64,000 nucleotides of DNA, taken from NCBI RefSeq assembly GCF_014358015.1, contig NZ_JACONV010000005.1, positions 1-64,000 of the forward strand, written 5' to 3'. This document shows, in pieces, positions 24,255 to 34,691 of this stretch. Below the pieces are notes generated by a model. It searched no databases. It was not told the origin of the DNA and was given only the letters and a program-made list of their open reading frames with translations. This stretch comes from Pseudomonas triticifolii. Its GTDB lineage: Bacteria; Pseudomonadota; Gammaproteobacteria; Pseudomonadales; Pseudomonadaceae. Positions within the stretch are counted from its first letter, which is position 1. Every line of letters starts with the position of its first letter. Both the position numbers and the translations under genes were made by a program.

Positions 24255-24283
24255 TTGACTTAACTAGTGATGTTTACTATTTT
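24255..24283 (+). promoter_or_regulatory. Possible sigma-70 promoter of fleQ
   Basis: TTGACT (24255-24260), 17 bases, then TATTTT (24278-24283). A second TTGACT at 24237-24242 with TTAACT 17 bases later overlaps it. fleQ in Pseudomonas is known to be transcribed without FleQ or RpoN, which agrees with a sigma-70-type site here. Confidence 0.4.
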
Positions 24284-24371
24284 CTGGCGTCTCAACCTTG
24301 ATACACAGGCTGAGAAGCCAAGCTGCCCCCCCAATCATGGGCATTGAGTTGACTAGGGAAGTTGCTATTGC

Positions 24372-25847
24372 ATGTGGCGTGAAATCAAGATTCTGCTAAT
24401 TGATGACGATAGCCAGCGCCGCCGGGATCTGGCGGTCATCCTCAATTTTCTTGGCGAAGAAAATCTGTCCTGCTCAAGTCAGGACTGGCAGCAGGTGGTT
24501 GGTTCCCTTGGGTCCACTCGAGAAGTACTGTGCGTGCTCGTGGGCAGCGTAAGCGCTCCCGGCAGTCTGCAAGGGCTTCTTAAGACAGTGGCTGCATGGG
24601 ATGAGTTCCTTCCTGTTTTGCTGATGGGCGAAAATTCTTCCATCGACCTGCCTGAAGACCTTCGCCGGCGCGTGCTTTCTGCCCTTGAAATGCCGCCCAG
24701 CTACAGCAAACTTCTGGATTCCCTGCACCGTGCCCAGGTCTATCGCGAGATGTACGACCAGGCGCGTGAGCGCGGCCGTCATCGCGAGCCCAACCTGTTT
24801 CGCAGCCTGGTAGGCACCAGCCGTGCCATCCAGCACGTACGCCAGATGATGCAGCAGGTGGCGGACACTGACGCCAGCGTCCTGATTCTGGGTGAGTCGG
24901 GCACCGGCAAGGAAGTCGTTGCGCGCAACCTGCATTACCATTCCAAGCGCCGCGACGCGCCGTTCGTGCCGGTCAACTGTGGTGCGATTCCGGCCGAGTT
25001 GCTTGAAAGCGAATTGTTCGGCCATGAGAAGGGCGCTTTTACCGGCGCGATCACCAGTCGTGCCGGTCGCTTCGAGCTGGCCAATGGCGGCACTCTGTTT
25101 CTCGACGAAATCGGCGACATGCCGTTGCCGATGCAGGTCAAGTTGTTGCGTGTGTTGCAAGAGCGCACGTTCGAGCGTGTGGGCAGTAACAAGACTCAAA
25201 GCATCGATGTGCGCATTATCGCGGCGACGCACAAGAATCTCGAAAACATGATCGAGATTGGCAGTTTCCGTGAAGACCTTTATTACCGTTTGAATGTATT
25301 CCCGATTGAAATGGCGCCGCTGCGCGAGCGTGTTGAAGATATTCCCTTGCTCATGAACGAACTCATCTCGCGCATGGAGCACGAAAAACGTGGCTCGATT
25401 CGTTTCAACTCGGCGGCGATCATGTCGCTGTGTCGCCATGCCTGGCCTGGCAACGTCCGTGAGCTGGCCAATCTGGTTGAGCGCATGGCGATCATGCACC
25501 CGTACGGGGTGATTGGTGTGGCCGAGTTGCCGAAGAAATTTCGCTACGTCGATGACGAAGACGAGCAGATGGTCGACAGCCTGCGCAGCGACATCGAAGA
25601 GCGCGTCGCCATCAACGGCCACACGCCTAACTTCGCGTCTGGCGCTCTGCTGCCGCCTGAAGGTCTGGATCTGAAGGATTATCTGGGCGGGCTTGAGCAG
25701 GGCCTGATTCAGCAGGCGCTGGACGATGCCGGTGGCATCGTGGCGCGTGCCGCCGAGCGTTTGCGGATCCGTCGTACGACGCTGGTGGAAAAGATGCGCA
25801 AGTACGGTATGAGTCGTCGTGAAGGTGATGAACAGGCAGATGATTGA
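24372..25847 (+). CDS. fleQ: Flagellar master regulator FleQ (sigma-54 activator, c-di-GMP responsive)
   Basis: FleQ activates RpoN-dependent flagellar genes and in Pseudomonas also controls biofilm genes according to c-di-GMP. The 491 residues form three parts. The N-terminal receiver-like domain lacks the phosphoacceptor Asp. The AAA+ domain (about 145-385) has the Walker A motif GESGTGKE, the sigma-54 contact loop GAFTGA and [10 protein letters not shown]. The C-terminal Fis-type helix-turn-helix is [20 protein letters not shown]. Length and sequence are those of Pseudomonas FleQ. It stands as a single unit with a probable sigma-70 promoter and a clear terminator. Confidence 0.98.
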   Translation: MWREIKILLIDDDSQRRRDLAVILNFLGEENLSCSSQDWQQVVGSLGSTREVLCVLVGSVSAPGSLQGLLKTVAAWDEFLPVLLMGENSSIDLPEDLRRRVLSALEMPPSYSKLLDSLHRAQVYREMYDQARERGRHREPNLFRSLVGTSRAIQHVRQMMQQVADTDASVLILGESGTGKEVVARNLHYHSKRRDAPFVPVNCGAIPAELLESELFGHEKGAFTGAITSRAGRFELANGGTLFLDEIGDMPLPMQVKLLRVLQERTFERVGSNKTQSIDVRIIAATHKNLENMIEIGSFREDLYYRLNVFPIEMAPLRERVEDIPLLMNELISRMEHEKRGSIRFNSAAIMSLCRHAWPGNVRELANLVERMAIMHPYGVIGVAELPKKFRYVDDEDEQMVDSLRSDIEERVAINGHTPNFASGALLPPEGLDLKDYLGGLEQGLIQQALDDAGGIVARAAERLRIRRTTLVEKMRKYGMSRREGDEQADD

Positions 25848-25871
25848 CGCCTGACCAAACCGCCAAAAAAT

Positions 25872-25900
25872 AAACCTCTGAATTTTCAGAGGTTTTTTTT
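25872..25900 (+). terminator. Terminator after fleQ
   Basis: AAACCTCTGA (25872-25881) and TCAGAGGTTT (25886-25895) form a perfect 10-bp stem with a 4-nt loop, followed by T to position 25900 (eight T in total from 25893). Confidence 0.93.
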
Positions 25901-25916
25901 CGGCACGGGGATTGCT
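25901..25916 (+). promoter_or_regulatory. Sigma-54 promoter of fleSR
   Basis: CGGCACGGGGATTGCT has GG at 25902-25903 and GC at 25914-25915 (N10), matching GGCACG and TTGCT exactly. It lies 47 bp before fleS. FleQ is the expected activator, as in P. aeruginosa. Confidence 0.85.
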
Positions 25917-25962
25917 AAGTCTCTCTCAACATACCGTTTACTGACGGTCCGCCACGCGAGAG

Positions 25963-27183
25963 ATGACCATGTCCAACGCTGCTCACATGTCTTCCGACCT
26001 ATCTGTTCAGGTACTGCTCACCCCGGAGCTGGAAAGTCGTCAGGGGCTTGAGCAGGCGTTCTCGCTGTTCAATCAGATGTCGTCGCAACTGACCGATTCC
26101 TACGGATTGCTGGAAGCCCGAGTCACCGAACTCAAGGGCGAACTGGCTCATGCCGGTGCACAGCGCCTTCAGGAGCTTGCGGAGAAAGAGCGTCTGGCCA
26201 ATCGGTTGCAGAACCTGCTCGACCTGTTGCCGGGCGGCGTCATCGTAATCGACGGTATGGGCGTGGTCCGCGAGGCCAACCCGGCGGCAATCGACCTGCT
26301 GGGCCAGCCTTTGATCGGCATGCTCTGGCGGCACGTGATCAGCCGCTGCTTTGCGCCGCGTGACGATGACGGACATGAAGTCTCTCTGAAGGATGGTCGC
26401 AGGCTGTCCATTGCGACGCGTTCGCTGGACGCCGAGCCGGGCCAGTTGGTGCTGCTCAATGACCTGACTGAAACCCGTCGCCTGCAAGAGCAGTTGGCGC
26501 GTCATGAGCGTTTGTCTTCGCTGGGGCGGATGGTTGCCTCGCTCGCTCACCAGATTCGGACGCCGCTGTCGGCCGCCATGATTTATGCCAGTCATCTGGC
26601 CGAGCAGGAGCTGCCTGTGGAAACCCAGCAGCGGTTCGCCGGCCGCCTCAAGGAGCGTTTGCACGAGCTTGAGCATCAGGTTCGCGACATGCTGGTGTTT
26701 GCTCGGGGTGAGCTGCCGTTGACGGACCGGCTTTCGGCAGGCCAGCTTTTCCAGGCGCTGCAAAGCGCTGCCGTGACCCATGTACAGGGTGTTTCGGTGC
26801 GCTGGCAGTGCGAGGACATCGACGGCGAGTTGCTGTGCAATCGCGATACGCTGGTCGGGGCGTTGCTCAACCTGGTGGAAAACGCTGTGCAGGCCAGTGC
26901 CGGTCGCACGCGTTTGAAAGTTCATGCGTACAGCCGTGGCAATACCTTGCGGCTGTGCTTCAGTGATAACGGTGATGGCATGGATCAGGCCGCCTTGTCG
27001 CGTATCGGTGAGCCGTTCTTCACCACCAAGACAACCGGCACGGGCCTTGGGCTTGCGGTGGTGACGGCAGTGACGCGTGCGCATCAGGGTGGCGTGCATT
27101 ACCGCTCCCGCATAGGGCGTGGCACCTGTGCGATTGTCAGCCTGCCGTTGATTCCCGCGTCCAGTTCAGTGAGTGATACCTGA
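25963..27183 (+). CDS. fleS: Sensor histidine kinase FleS
   Basis: FleS is a soluble kinase that phosphorylates FleR. The 406 residues show a PAS-like domain (about 80-170, LLDLLPGGVIVIDGMGVVRE), a dimerisation domain with the phosphate-accepting His in SLAHQIRTPLSAA, and a HATPase domain with NLVENAVQA, FSDNGDGMDQ and GTGLGLAVV. No membrane segment is seen. ATG 25963 and 25969 are both possible starts. The gene overlaps fleR by one base (TGATG), so the two are translated together. Confidence 0.95.
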   Translation: MTMSNAAHMSSDLSVQVLLTPELESRQGLEQAFSLFNQMSSQLTDSYGLLEARVTELKGELAHAGAQRLQELAEKERLANRLQNLLDLLPGGVIVIDGMGVVREANPAAIDLLGQPLIGMLWRHVISRCFAPRDDDGHEVSLKDGRRLSIATRSLDAEPGQLVLLNDLTETRRLQEQLARHERLSSLGRMVASLAHQIRTPLSAAMIYASHLAEQELPVETQQRFAGRLKERLHELEHQVRDMLVFARGELPLTDRLSAGQLFQALQSAAVTHVQGVSVRWQCEDIDGELLCNRDTLVGALLNLVENAVQASAGRTRLKVHAYSRGNTLRLCFSDNGDGMDQAALSRIGEPFFTTKTTGTGLGLAVVTAVTRAHQGGVHYRSRIGRGTCAIVSLPLIPASSSVSDT

Positions 27184-28601
27184 TGTCGATCAAAGTGCTG
27201 TTGGTCGAGGATGACCGTTCATTGCGCGAAGCGCTGGGTGAGACCCTTGAGTTGGCCGGCTATGGCTATCGCACGGTCGGGTCTGCCGAAGAGGCGCTGC
27301 TTGCGGCCGCGGCCGAGCCATTCAGTCTGGTGATCAGTGATGTGAACATGCCTGGCATGGACGGTCACCAGTTGCTGGCGTTGTTGCGCAATCGCCACCC
27401 GCAATTGCCGGTGCTGCTGATGACGGCGCATGGCGCTGTCGAGCGTGCCGTCGATGCCATGCGTCAGGGCGCGGCGGACTATCTGGTCAAGCCGTTCGAA
27501 CCCAAGGCTTTGCTCGCGCTGGTCGCCCGTCACGCCCTGGGCCGCCTGGGGCCTGCCGAAGGTGAAGGGCCGATCGCCGTTGAACCGGCCAGCATTCAGT
27601 TGCTCAACCTGGCCAGCCGCGTGGCGAAAAGCGACTCCACCGTGCTGATTTCCGGCGAGTCCGGCACCGGCAAGGAAGTGCTGGCGCGATTCATTCATCA
27701 AAACTCACCGCGTGCCGATAAGCCCTTTATAGCCATCAACTGTGCGGCCATCCCTGACAACATGCTCGAGGCGACCCTGTTCGGTCATGAAAAGGGCTCG
27801 TTCACAGGCGCCATCGCGGCGCAGGCGGGCAAATTCGAACAGGCCGATGGCGGCACGATCCTGCTCGACGAGATCTCTGAAATGCCTATGGGCTTGCAAG
27901 CCAAGCTGCTGCGGGTGTTGCAGGAGCGTGAGGTCGAGCGGGTCGGAGCGCGCAAGCCGATCATTCTGGATATTCGCGTGCTGGCCACCACCAACCGGGA
28001 TCTGGCCGGAGAAGTCGCGGCAGGGCGTTTTCGTGAGGATCTGTTTTATCGGCTTTCGGTGTTTCCGTTGGCCTGGCAGGCATTGCGTCAAAGGACTGCC
28101 GATATTTTGCCGTTGGCTGAGCGACTGCTGGCCAGGCACGTCAATAAAATGAAGCACGCGCCCGTGCGCCTGTCTGCCGAGGCTCAGGCATGCCTGATCA
28201 GTTACCCGTGGCCTGGCAATGTGCGTGAACTCGACAACGCCGTGCAGCGCGCATTGATTCTGCAGCAGGGCGGGGTGATTCAGGCACAGGATTTCTGTCT
28301 CTCGGGGGCGGTCGGCCTTGCGCCTCCGGTCACCGTGCAGGCATCTGCGCCACCTACGTCTGTCACGTTGGTGGCGGACAATACGGCGGCAACCGGCAGT
28401 ACAGCGGAGTCCGCAGGGGCGCTGGGTGACGACCTCAGGCGTCGTGAGTTTCAGATGATCATCGACACCTTGCGTGCCGAGCGGGGTCGTCGCAAGGAAG
28501 CAGCCGAGCGCCTGGGCATCAGTCCGCGCACGTTGCGATACAAGCTGGCGCAGATGCGTGACGCTGGCATGGATGTGGAAGGCTATTTATTTGCCACCTG
28601 A
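27183..28601 (+). CDS. fleR: Sigma-54-dependent response regulator FleR
   Basis: FleR, with FleS, activates the later RpoN flagellar genes. The 472 residues have a true receiver domain with Asp53 ([11 protein letters not shown]) and Lys in VKPFEP. The AAA+ domain has GESGTGKE, the loop GSFTGA (Ser for the usual Ala) and [10 protein letters not shown]. The Fis-type helix-turn-helix near the end is [20 protein letters not shown]. It overlaps fleS by one base. The serine in the loop is a known natural variant and does not by itself suggest loss of activity. Confidence 0.96.
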   Translation: MSIKVLLVEDDRSLREALGETLELAGYGYRTVGSAEEALLAAAAEPFSLVISDVNMPGMDGHQLLALLRNRHPQLPVLLMTAHGAVERAVDAMRQGAADYLVKPFEPKALLALVARHALGRLGPAEGEGPIAVEPASIQLLNLASRVAKSDSTVLISGESGTGKEVLARFIHQNSPRADKPFIAINCAAIPDNMLEATLFGHEKGSFTGAIAAQAGKFEQADGGTILLDEISEMPMGLQAKLLRVLQEREVERVGARKPIILDIRVLATTNRDLAGEVAAGRFREDLFYRLSVFPLAWQALRQRTADILPLAERLLARHVNKMKHAPVRLSAEAQACLISYPWPGNVRELDNAVQRALILQQGGVIQAQDFCLSGAVGLAPPVTVQASAPPTSVTLVADNTAATGSTAESAGALGDDLRRREFQMIIDTLRAERGRRKEAAERLGISPRTLRYKLAQMRDAGMDVEGYLFAT

Positions 28602-28709
28602 CAAGGAAGGCAGACGGGCGGCAATGATCTGTTGCCCCTGATATTTCGTATGTCTCCTGTGCGCTGCATGGCTGCAAACCCGCGGTGCAGGGAGTTTTCG
28701 GTGGCAATG

Positions 28710-28727
28710 TCATGTCGAGCGACATGA
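28710..28727. promoter_or_regulatory. 18-bp perfect palindrome before fliE
   Basis: TCATGTCG-AG-CGACATGA, 8-bp arms with 2-base centre, 38 bp before the -24 element of fliE. It does not resemble the FleQ consensus. The place fits an activator or repressor site. Confidence 0.45.
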
Positions 28728-28764
28728 TATTCAAGTAGGATATGGCATTTTGCCGCCATCTAAC

Positions 28765-28780
28765 TGGCACCGTTGTTGCT
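28765..28780 (+). promoter_or_regulatory. Sigma-54 promoter of fliEFGHIJ
   Basis: TGGCACCGTTGTTGCT has GG at 28766-28767 and GC at 28778-28779 (N10), matching TGGCAC and TTGCT. It is 62 bp before the chosen fliE ATG. Confidence 0.85.
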
Positions 28781-28842
28781 ATGTCTTCTGTATCCGCTGA
28801 ATCAGTGTCAAAAATTTGCGGGCCTTACGAGAGAAAATGTCC

Positions 28843-29172
28843 ATGAGCCAAGGTGTTGAATTTAATCGCTTGATGTTGGATATGCGGGCCATGCAGATGG
28901 ATGCCATGGCTGCACCCAAGCCTGTGTCCGGTCCTCAGGAAGCAGGTGCCAGCAGCTTTGCCGATTTGCTGGGTCAGGCGGTCAACAAGGTTGCGTCCAC
29001 CCAGCAGGCCTCCAGCCAGTTGGCCAACGCCTTTGAAGTCGGCAAGAGCGGCGTCGATCTGACCGATGTCATGATTTCTTCGCAGAAAGCCAGTGTGTCG
29101 TTTCAGGCCTTGACCCAGGTTCGTAACAAGCTGGTTCAGGCTTATCAAGACATCATGCAGATGCCGGTTTAA
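28843..29172 (+). CDS. fliE: Hook-basal body protein FliE (MS-ring/rod adapter)
   Basis: FliE joins the MS ring to the rod. The 109-residue product has [20 protein letters not shown] at the start and [40 protein letters not shown] and [17 protein letters not shown] at the end, all typical. ATG 28843 is chosen over 28837 and TTG 28816 because the family begins at MSQG and a GAGAG lies about 8 nt before it. First gene of the fliEFGHIJ unit. Confidence 0.95.
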   Translation: MSQGVEFNRLMLDMRAMQMDAMAAPKPVSGPQEAGASSFADLLGQAVNKVASTQQASSQLANAFEVGKSGVDLTDVMISSQKASVSFQALTQVRNKLVQAYQDIMQMPV

Positions 29173-29187
29173 GGGACGTACTGAGTC

Positions 29188-30972
29188 ATGGCCGAAGCAA
29201 CAGCCGATCCTGTTCCTGCACGAGCGGGCGCACCTGACAAGAAGCCGCTGTTCGGGCTTTCTTTTCTGGAAAACCTTTCCGAAATGACCATGCTGCGTCA
29301 GATCGGCCTTATGGTCGGTCTGGCTGCAAGCGTGGCCATCGGCTTTGCCGTGGTGCTGTGGTCGCAGCAGCCGGACTACCGTCCGCTGTACGGCAGCCTG
29401 GCGGGCATGGACAGCAAGCAGATCATGGACACGCTGACTGCTGCGAACATCAACTACACCGTCGAGCCCAACTCTGGCGCTCTGCTGGTCAAGGCCGATG
29501 ACGTGCAGCGCGCACGCATTCAACTGGCCCAGGCGGGCGTGGTGCAGAACGACGCCAATATCGGTTTCGAAATCCTCGACAAGGACCAGGGTCTGGGGAC
29601 CAGTCAGTTCATGGAAGCCACGCGCTATCGCCGTGGTCTTGAAGGCGAACTGGCACGTACGATTTCAGCCCTGAACAACGTCAAGGGTGCGCGTGTGCAT
29701 CTGGCCATTCCGAAGAGCTCGGTGTTTGTTCGCGATGATCGCAAGCCAAGCGCCTCGGTACTCGTCGAGCTGTATGCCGGTCGTTCGCTGGAACCGAGTC
29801 AGGTCCTGGCCATCGTCAATCTAGTGGCAACCAGCGTTCCGGAACTGAGCAAATCACAGATTACCGTCGTCGATCAGAAGGGCCACCTGCTCTCGGATCA
29901 GGGCGAGAACTCCGAACTCACCATGGCCGGCAAGCAGTTCGATTACAGCCGCCGCATGGAAGGCATGCTGACGCAGCGTGTCCAGAACATTCTGCAACCG
30001 ATCCTTGGCGCTGACCGCTATAAGGCTGAAGTCTCTGCCGTGGTTGATTTCAGCGCCGTCGAGTCGACTGCCGAAAGCTTCAATCCTGACCAGCCGGCGC
30101 TGCGCAGTGAGCAATCGGTGAACGAACAACGCACCAGCAGCCTGGGGCCGCAAGGTGTTCCGGGTGCCTTGAGCAACCAGCCGCCAGGCCCTGCGACTGC
30201 GCCGCAAAACGCCGCTGCAGGTGCCGCCGGTGCTGCTGCCGCGATTGCTCCGGGTCAGCCGCTGCTCGACGCCAATGGTCAGCAGATCATGGACCCGGCC
30301 ACCGGTCAGCCTGCGCTGGCGCCGTACCCGGCCGACAAGCGTGTGCAGTCCACCAAGAATTTCGAACTCGACCGTTCCATCAGCCACACCAAACAGCAGC
30401 AGGGTCGCCTGACTCGCCTGTCGGTTGCGGTGGTGGTCGATGACATGGTCAAGACCAATGCTGCCAACGGTGAAGTGACCCGCGCGCCCTGGAGTGCTGC
30501 CGATCTGGCGCGCTTCACACGTCTGGTTCAGGATGCCGTGGGCTTCGATGCCAGCCGTGGCGACAGTGTCAGCGTTATCAATGTGCCGTTCTCCAGCGAG
30601 CGCGCCGAAGCCCTGCCGGAAGCGTCGTTCTACTCGCAACCCTGGTTCTGGGACATCGTCAAACAGGCGGTGGGCGTCATCTTTATCCTGATTCTGGTGT
30701 TTGGCGTACTGCGTCCGGTGTTGAACAACATCACCTCTGGCAAGAGCCGCGAGCTGGCCGGTTACGGCGGCGATGCAGAGCTGGGTGGCATGGGCGGTCT
30801 GGATGGCGAATTGTCCAACGACCGTGTCAGCCTGGGTGGTCCGCAGAGTATTTTGTTGCCTAGCCCGACCGAGGGTTATGACGCACAGCTCAACGCAATC
30901 AAGAGTCTGGTGGCCGAAGATCCGGGTCGTGTGGCCCAGGTCGTGAAAGAGTGGATTAACACTGATGAATGA
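29188..30972 (+). CDS. fliF: MS-ring protein FliF
   Basis: FliF forms the MS ring in the inner membrane, the base on which the flagellum is built. The 594 residues have a membrane segment at about 38-58 (GLMVGLAASVAIGFAVVLW) and the ring-building motifs (YRPLYGSLAGMD, GFEILDKDQGLGTSQFMEAT). A low-complexity Ala/Pro/Gln insert lies near 335-375. A second membrane segment follows at about 490-510 (AVGVIFILILVFGVL). The C-terminal tail (VAQVVKEWINTDE) binds FliG. It overlaps fliG by 8 bp. Confidence 0.97.
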   Translation: MAEATADPVPARAGAPDKKPLFGLSFLENLSEMTMLRQIGLMVGLAASVAIGFAVVLWSQQPDYRPLYGSLAGMDSKQIMDTLTAANINYTVEPNSGALLVKADDVQRARIQLAQAGVVQNDANIGFEILDKDQGLGTSQFMEATRYRRGLEGELARTISALNNVKGARVHLAIPKSSVFVRDDRKPSASVLVELYAGRSLEPSQVLAIVNLVATSVPELSKSQITVVDQKGHLLSDQGENSELTMAGKQFDYSRRMEGMLTQRVQNILQPILGADRYKAEVSAVVDFSAVESTAESFNPDQPALRSEQSVNEQRTSSLGPQGVPGALSNQPPGPATAPQNAAAGAAGAAAAIAPGQPLLDANGQQIMDPATGQPALAPYPADKRVQSTKNFELDRSISHTKQQQGRLTRLSVAVVVDDMVKTNAANGEVTRAPWSAADLARFTRLVQDAVGFDASRGDSVSVINVPFSSERAEALPEASFYSQPWFWDIVKQAVGVIFILILVFGVLRPVLNNITSGKSRELAGYGGDAELGGMGGLDGELSNDRVSLGGPQSILLPSPTEGYDAQLNAIKSLVAEDPGRVAQVVKEWINTDE

Positions 30973-31981
30973 TCGAGCCGTCGTAGCCAAACTCAGCAAG
31001 GTCGAGAAGGCAGCCGTGCTGCTGCTTTCTCTGGGTGAAACCGATGCGGCGCAGGTACTGCGCCATATGGGTCCCAAGGAAGTACAGAAAGTGGGTGTGG
31101 CCATGGCTCAGATGCGCAACGTGCATCGCGAGCAGGTCGAAGAAGTGATGAGCGAATTCGTTGACATCGTTGGCGACCAGACCAGTCTGGGCGTCGGTTC
31201 CGATGGCTACATTCGCAAGATGCTGACCCAGGCGCTGGGCGAGGACAAGGCCAACGGCCTTATCGACCGCATCCTGCTGGGCGGCAACACCAGCGGTCTG
31301 GACAGCCTCAAGTGGATGGAGCCGCGTGCGGTTGCCGATGTGATCCGCTTCGAACACCCGCAGATCCAGGCCATTGTGGTGGCGTATCTGGATGCCGATC
31401 AGGCTGGTGAGGTGCTCGGGCACTTCGACCACAAGGTGCGTCTGGACATCATCCTGCGCGTCTCGTCGCTGAACACCGTGCAGCCCGCGGCACTCAAAGA
31501 GCTCAACCAGATTCTCGAGAAGCAGTTCTCCGGTAACGCCAACACGTCGCGTACTACCCTGGGTGGTATCAAGCGTGCGGCCGACATCATGAACTTCCTC
31601 GACAGCTCCATCGAAGGTGCGCTCATGGACTCGATCCGCGAGGTCGACGAAGACCTCTCCGTGCAGATCGAAGACCTCATGTTTGTCTTCAACAACCTCT
31701 CCGACGTGGACGACCGCGGTATCCAGGCGCTGCTGCGCGAAGTGTCTTCGGACGTGCTGGTGCTGGCGCTCAAGGGTTCGGACGAGGCGATCAAGGAAAA
31801 AATCTTCAAGAACATGTCCAAGCGAGCCGCAGAACTGCTGCGCGACGACCTGGAAGCCAAGGGTCCGGTGCGCGTCAGCGATGTGGAAACTGCCCAGAAA
31901 GAAATCCTCACCATTGCGCGTCGCATGGCCGAAGCCGGCGAGATTGTGCTCGGTGGCAAGGGTGGCGAGGAAATGATCTAA
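30965..31981 (+). CDS. fliG: Flagellar motor switch protein FliG
   Basis: FliG is the rotor protein that meets the stator and makes torque. The 338 residues include KAAVLLLSLGETDAAQVLRH at the N-terminus and the EHPQ motif (FEHPQIQAIVVAYL) in the middle domain. The charged C-terminal torque helix (SDEAIKEKIFKNMSKRAAEL, then LRDDLEAKGPVRVSDVE) is also present. It starts inside the end of fliF (8-bp overlap), which suggests coupled translation in equal amounts. Confidence 0.98.
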   Translation: MNDRAVVAKLSKVEKAAVLLLSLGETDAAQVLRHMGPKEVQKVGVAMAQMRNVHREQVEEVMSEFVDIVGDQTSLGVGSDGYIRKMLTQALGEDKANGLIDRILLGGNTSGLDSLKWMEPRAVADVIRFEHPQIQAIVVAYLDADQAGEVLGHFDHKVRLDIILRVSSLNTVQPAALKELNQILEKQFSGNANTSRTTLGGIKRAADIMNFLDSSIEGALMDSIREVDEDLSVQIEDLMFVFNNLSDVDDRGIQALLREVSSDVLVLALKGSDEAIKEKIFKNMSKRAAELLRDDLEAKGPVRVSDVETAQKEILTIARRMAEAGEIVLGGKGGEEMI

Positions 31982-31996
31982 GGATTCAGCCGACTC

Positions 31997-32827
31997 ATGT
32001 CCAGTTCCAATAAAGAATCGGCCAGCGACCTCATTCGGGCCAAGGACGTCAGCGGTCTTGATCTCTGGGCATTGCCCAGTTTCGACCCGCATGTAGAGCC
32101 TGAGCCGGAGCCCGAACCTGAACCGGTCGACGAACCGGCCGAGATGGAAGAAGTGCCGCTGGATGAAGTCCAGCCGCTGACCCTGGAAGAGCTGGAAAGC
32201 ATTCGCCAGGAAGCCTGGAACGAGGGTTTCGCCACCGGCGAAAAAGAGGGCTTTCACAGCACTCAGCTCAAGGTCAGGCAGGAAGCGGAAGTGGCGTTGG
32301 CCGGCAAGATCGGCAGCCTTGAAAAGCTGATGGTCAGCCTGCTTGATCCGATTGCCGAGCAGGACACGCAGATCGAAAAAGCGGTCATCCACCTGGTCGA
32401 GCACATTGCTCGCCAGGTGATCCAGCGTGAGCTGTCGACCGATTCGGCGCAGATCGCCCATGTGTTGCGCGACGCCCTGAAGCTGCTGCCGATGGGTGCC
32501 AATAATCTGCGCATTTTTATCAATCCTCAGGATTTTGCGCTGGTCAAAGCCATGCGTGAACGTCACGAAGAGGCGTGGAAGATCGTCGAGGACGAAGCGC
32601 TGTTGCCGGGCGGCTGCCGGATTGAAACCGAGCACAGCCGTATCGATGCCAGTGTCGAAACCCGGATTGCCCTGGCGATTTCGAAAATGCACGATCAATT
32701 GCATGGGCAGGTGACGCATCCTGCTGCGCCTGATGTCAGCGTCGAACTGGACATCGCGCCGGTTGAGGCGCCAAAGCCTGTTACAACACCGGCTACGCCT
32801 GACGTGGACAACCTCGATGCGCCTTGA
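31997..32827 (+). CDS. fliH: Flagellar export ATPase regulator FliH
   Basis: FliH binds and restrains the FliI ATPase and links it to the C ring. The 276 residues start with an acidic Glu/Pro repeat ([16 protein letters not shown], about 34-49). A helical stalk with [16 protein letters not shown] follows, and then the ATPase-binding domain ([31 protein letters not shown] [20 protein letters not shown]). The proline-rich end (about 240-276) is not conserved. It overlaps fliI by 11 bp. Confidence 0.94.
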   Translation: MSSSNKESASDLIRAKDVSGLDLWALPSFDPHVEPEPEPEPEPVDEPAEMEEVPLDEVQPLTLEELESIRQEAWNEGFATGEKEGFHSTQLKVRQEAEVALAGKIGSLEKLMVSLLDPIAEQDTQIEKAVIHLVEHIARQVIQRELSTDSAQIAHVLRDALKLLPMGANNLRIFINPQDFALVKAMRERHEEAWKIVEDEALLPGGCRIETEHSRIDASVETRIALAISKMHDQLHGQVTHPAAPDVSVELDIAPVEAPKPVTTPATPDVDNLDAP

Positions 32828-34175
32828 TCGCACCAGTTTCGGCAAGCGGCTTGGCTCGTATGCCGACTCCATCAGCCTGCCGGTACAGCCAGTGGTGGAA
32901 GGGCGCCTGCTGCGCATGGTGGGTCTGACACTTGAAGCCGAAGGATTGCGTGCTGCCATGGGCAGTCGCTGTGTGGTGATCAACGACGACAGTCATCATC
33001 CGGTCGAAGTCGAGGCCGAAGTGATGGGGTTTTCCGGTGGCAAGGTATTCCTGATGCCGGTTGGCAGCGTCGCGGGCATTGCGCCAGGCGCGCGCGTGGT
33101 GCCACTTGCGGACACCGGGCGATTGCCGATGGGCATGAGCATGCTGGGTCGCGTGCTTGACGGTGCGGGCCGCCCGCTGGATGGACGTCCGCCGATCAAG
33201 GCCGAAGACTGGGTGCCGATGGATGGCCCGACCATCAACCCGCTCAAGCGCAACCCGATCAGTCAGCCGCTGGATGTCGGTATTCGTTGCATCAACGGTT
33301 TGTTGACGGTCGGCCGAGGCCAGCGTCTGGGGCTGTTCGCCGGTACGGGCGTTGGTAAGAGCGTGCTGCTGGGCATGATGACGCGCTTTACCGAGGCGGA
33401 CATCATCGTGGTGGGTCTGATCGGTGAACGGGGCCGTGAGGTGAAGGAATTCATCGAACATATTCTTGGCGAAGAAGGCCTCAAGCGCTCGGTGGTTGTG
33501 GCATCGCCAGCCGACGACGCGCCGCTTATGCGTCTACGTGCGGCCATGTACTGCACACGCATCGCCGAATATTTTCGTGATCAGGGCAAGAACGTCCTGT
33601 TGCTGATGGATTCCCTGACCCGTTTCGCCCAGGCCCAGCGTGAAATCGCGCTGGCCATTGGCGAGCCGCCTGCCACCAAGGGCTATCCGCCTTCAGTGTT
33701 TGCGCGTTTGCCCAAGCTGGTGGAGCGTGCCGGTAATGCCGAAGCGGGCGGCGGTTCGATTACCGCGTTCTATACCGTACTGTCGGAAGGCGATGATCAG
33801 CAGGATCCGATTGCCGACTCTGCACGTGGCGTGCTCGATGGCCATATCGTGCTGTCGCGGCGGCTGGCCGAGGAGGGGCATTACCCGGCTATCGATATCG
33901 AAGCGTCGATCAGCCGGGTCATGCCTGCGGTGGTGACGGCCGAGCACATGGCGCGCGCGCAGCATTTCAAACAGCTGTGGTCACGTTATCAGCAGGCTCG
34001 GGATCTGATCAGTGTGGGCGCCTATGTCGCCGGTGGTGATCGCGAGACGGACATGGCCATTGCCTTGCAGCCAATGCTGGTGCGCTATCAGCGTCAGGGC
34101 CTGCACGATAATGAAAGCATGCAGGCCAGTGGCGAGGCGCTGGCTGCGGTATTCGGCCCGGCTCCGGGCGGCTGA
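32817..34175 (+). CDS. fliI: Flagellum-specific export ATPase FliI
   Basis: FliI is the hexameric ATPase of the flagellar type III export apparatus. I start at ATG 32817 ([15 protein letters not shown]) inside the end of fliH. This gives 452 residues, the usual size; a longer frame to 32733 only reads fliH in another frame. Seen: Walker [33 protein letters not shown], Walker [21 protein letters not shown], and [17 protein letters not shown], all hallmarks of the F1-like family. Confidence 0.97.
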   Translation: MRLDRTSFGKRLGSYADSISLPVQPVVEGRLLRMVGLTLEAEGLRAAMGSRCVVINDDSHHPVEVEAEVMGFSGGKVFLMPVGSVAGIAPGARVVPLADTGRLPMGMSMLGRVLDGAGRPLDGRPPIKAEDWVPMDGPTINPLKRNPISQPLDVGIRCINGLLTVGRGQRLGLFAGTGVGKSVLLGMMTRFTEADIIVVGLIGERGREVKEFIEHILGEEGLKRSVVVASPADDAPLMRLRAAMYCTRIAEYFRDQGKNVLLLMDSLTRFAQAQREIALAIGEPPATKGYPPSVFARLPKLVERAGNAEAGGGSITAFYTVLSEGDDQQDPIADSARGVLDGHIVLSRRLAEEGHYPAIDIEASISRVMPAVVTAEHMARAQHFKQLWSRYQQARDLISVGAYVAGGDRETDMAIALQPMLVRYQRQGLHDNESMQASGEALAAVFGPAPGG

Positions 34176-34181
34176 TAGACC

Positions 34182-34631
34182 ATGGCGCAGAGTCGAGCGG
34201 CGCGTCTGGCGCCTGTGGTCGAGATGGCAGAAGCCGCCGAACGTTCGGCGGCGCAGCGTCTCGGGCATTTCCAGGGGCAGGTCAATCTGGCCAACAACAA
34301 GCTGCAGGAACTGGATCAGTTTCGCCACGATTATCAGCAGCAATGGCTGCAGCGCGGCAGTGCGGGCGTCTCTGGTCAATGGTTGCTGGGTTATCAGCGC
34401 TTTCTCAGTCAGCTCGACGTTGCAGTGGCCCAGCAGCACAAGAGTCTGGAATGGCACAAGGTCAACCTGGAAAAGGCGCGTGGTTCATGGCAGGAGGCCT
34501 ACGCGCGCGTGGAAGGCCTGCGCAAACTGGTCCAGCGCTACATCGACGAGGCGCGCAAGCTTGAAGACAAGCGCGAGCAGAAGTTGCTGGACGAATTATC
34601 CCAGCGTTTGCCAAGACACGAACAATACTGA
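34182..34631 (+). CDS. fliJ: Flagellar export chaperone FliJ
   Basis: FliJ is a coiled-coil protein that sits in the FliI ring and links it to FlhA. The 149-residue product is almost fully helical and charged (AEAAERSAAQRLGHFQGQVN, LEWHKVNLEKARGSWQEAYA, VQRYIDEARKLEDKREQKLL). It follows fliI by 6 bp and closes the fliEFGHIJ unit. Sequence is poorly conserved in this family; length, coiled coil and place support the call. Confidence 0.93.
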   Translation: MAQSRAARLAPVVEMAEAAERSAAQRLGHFQGQVNLANNKLQELDQFRHDYQQQWLQRGSAGVSGQWLLGYQRFLSQLDVAVAQQHKSLEWHKVNLEKARGSWQEAYARVEGLRKLVQRYIDEARKLEDKREQKLLDELSQRLPRHEQY

Positions 34632-34691
34632 CTGCCGCCGACTGGTCTACGCTCATTAGTGTCTCGGCGATGAAACATTTCAGGAATTCCT

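Noticed and set aside
27780..27815. GSFTGA in FleR as a broken sigma-54 contact loop
   Set aside because: The Ser variant occurs in working activators of this family; all other motor motifs are intact.
30956..32983. 675-codon open frame on the minus strand over fliG, fliH and fliI
   Set aside because: It is a mirror of the high third-position GC of the true genes; the product is His/Arg/Gln rich and without family features.
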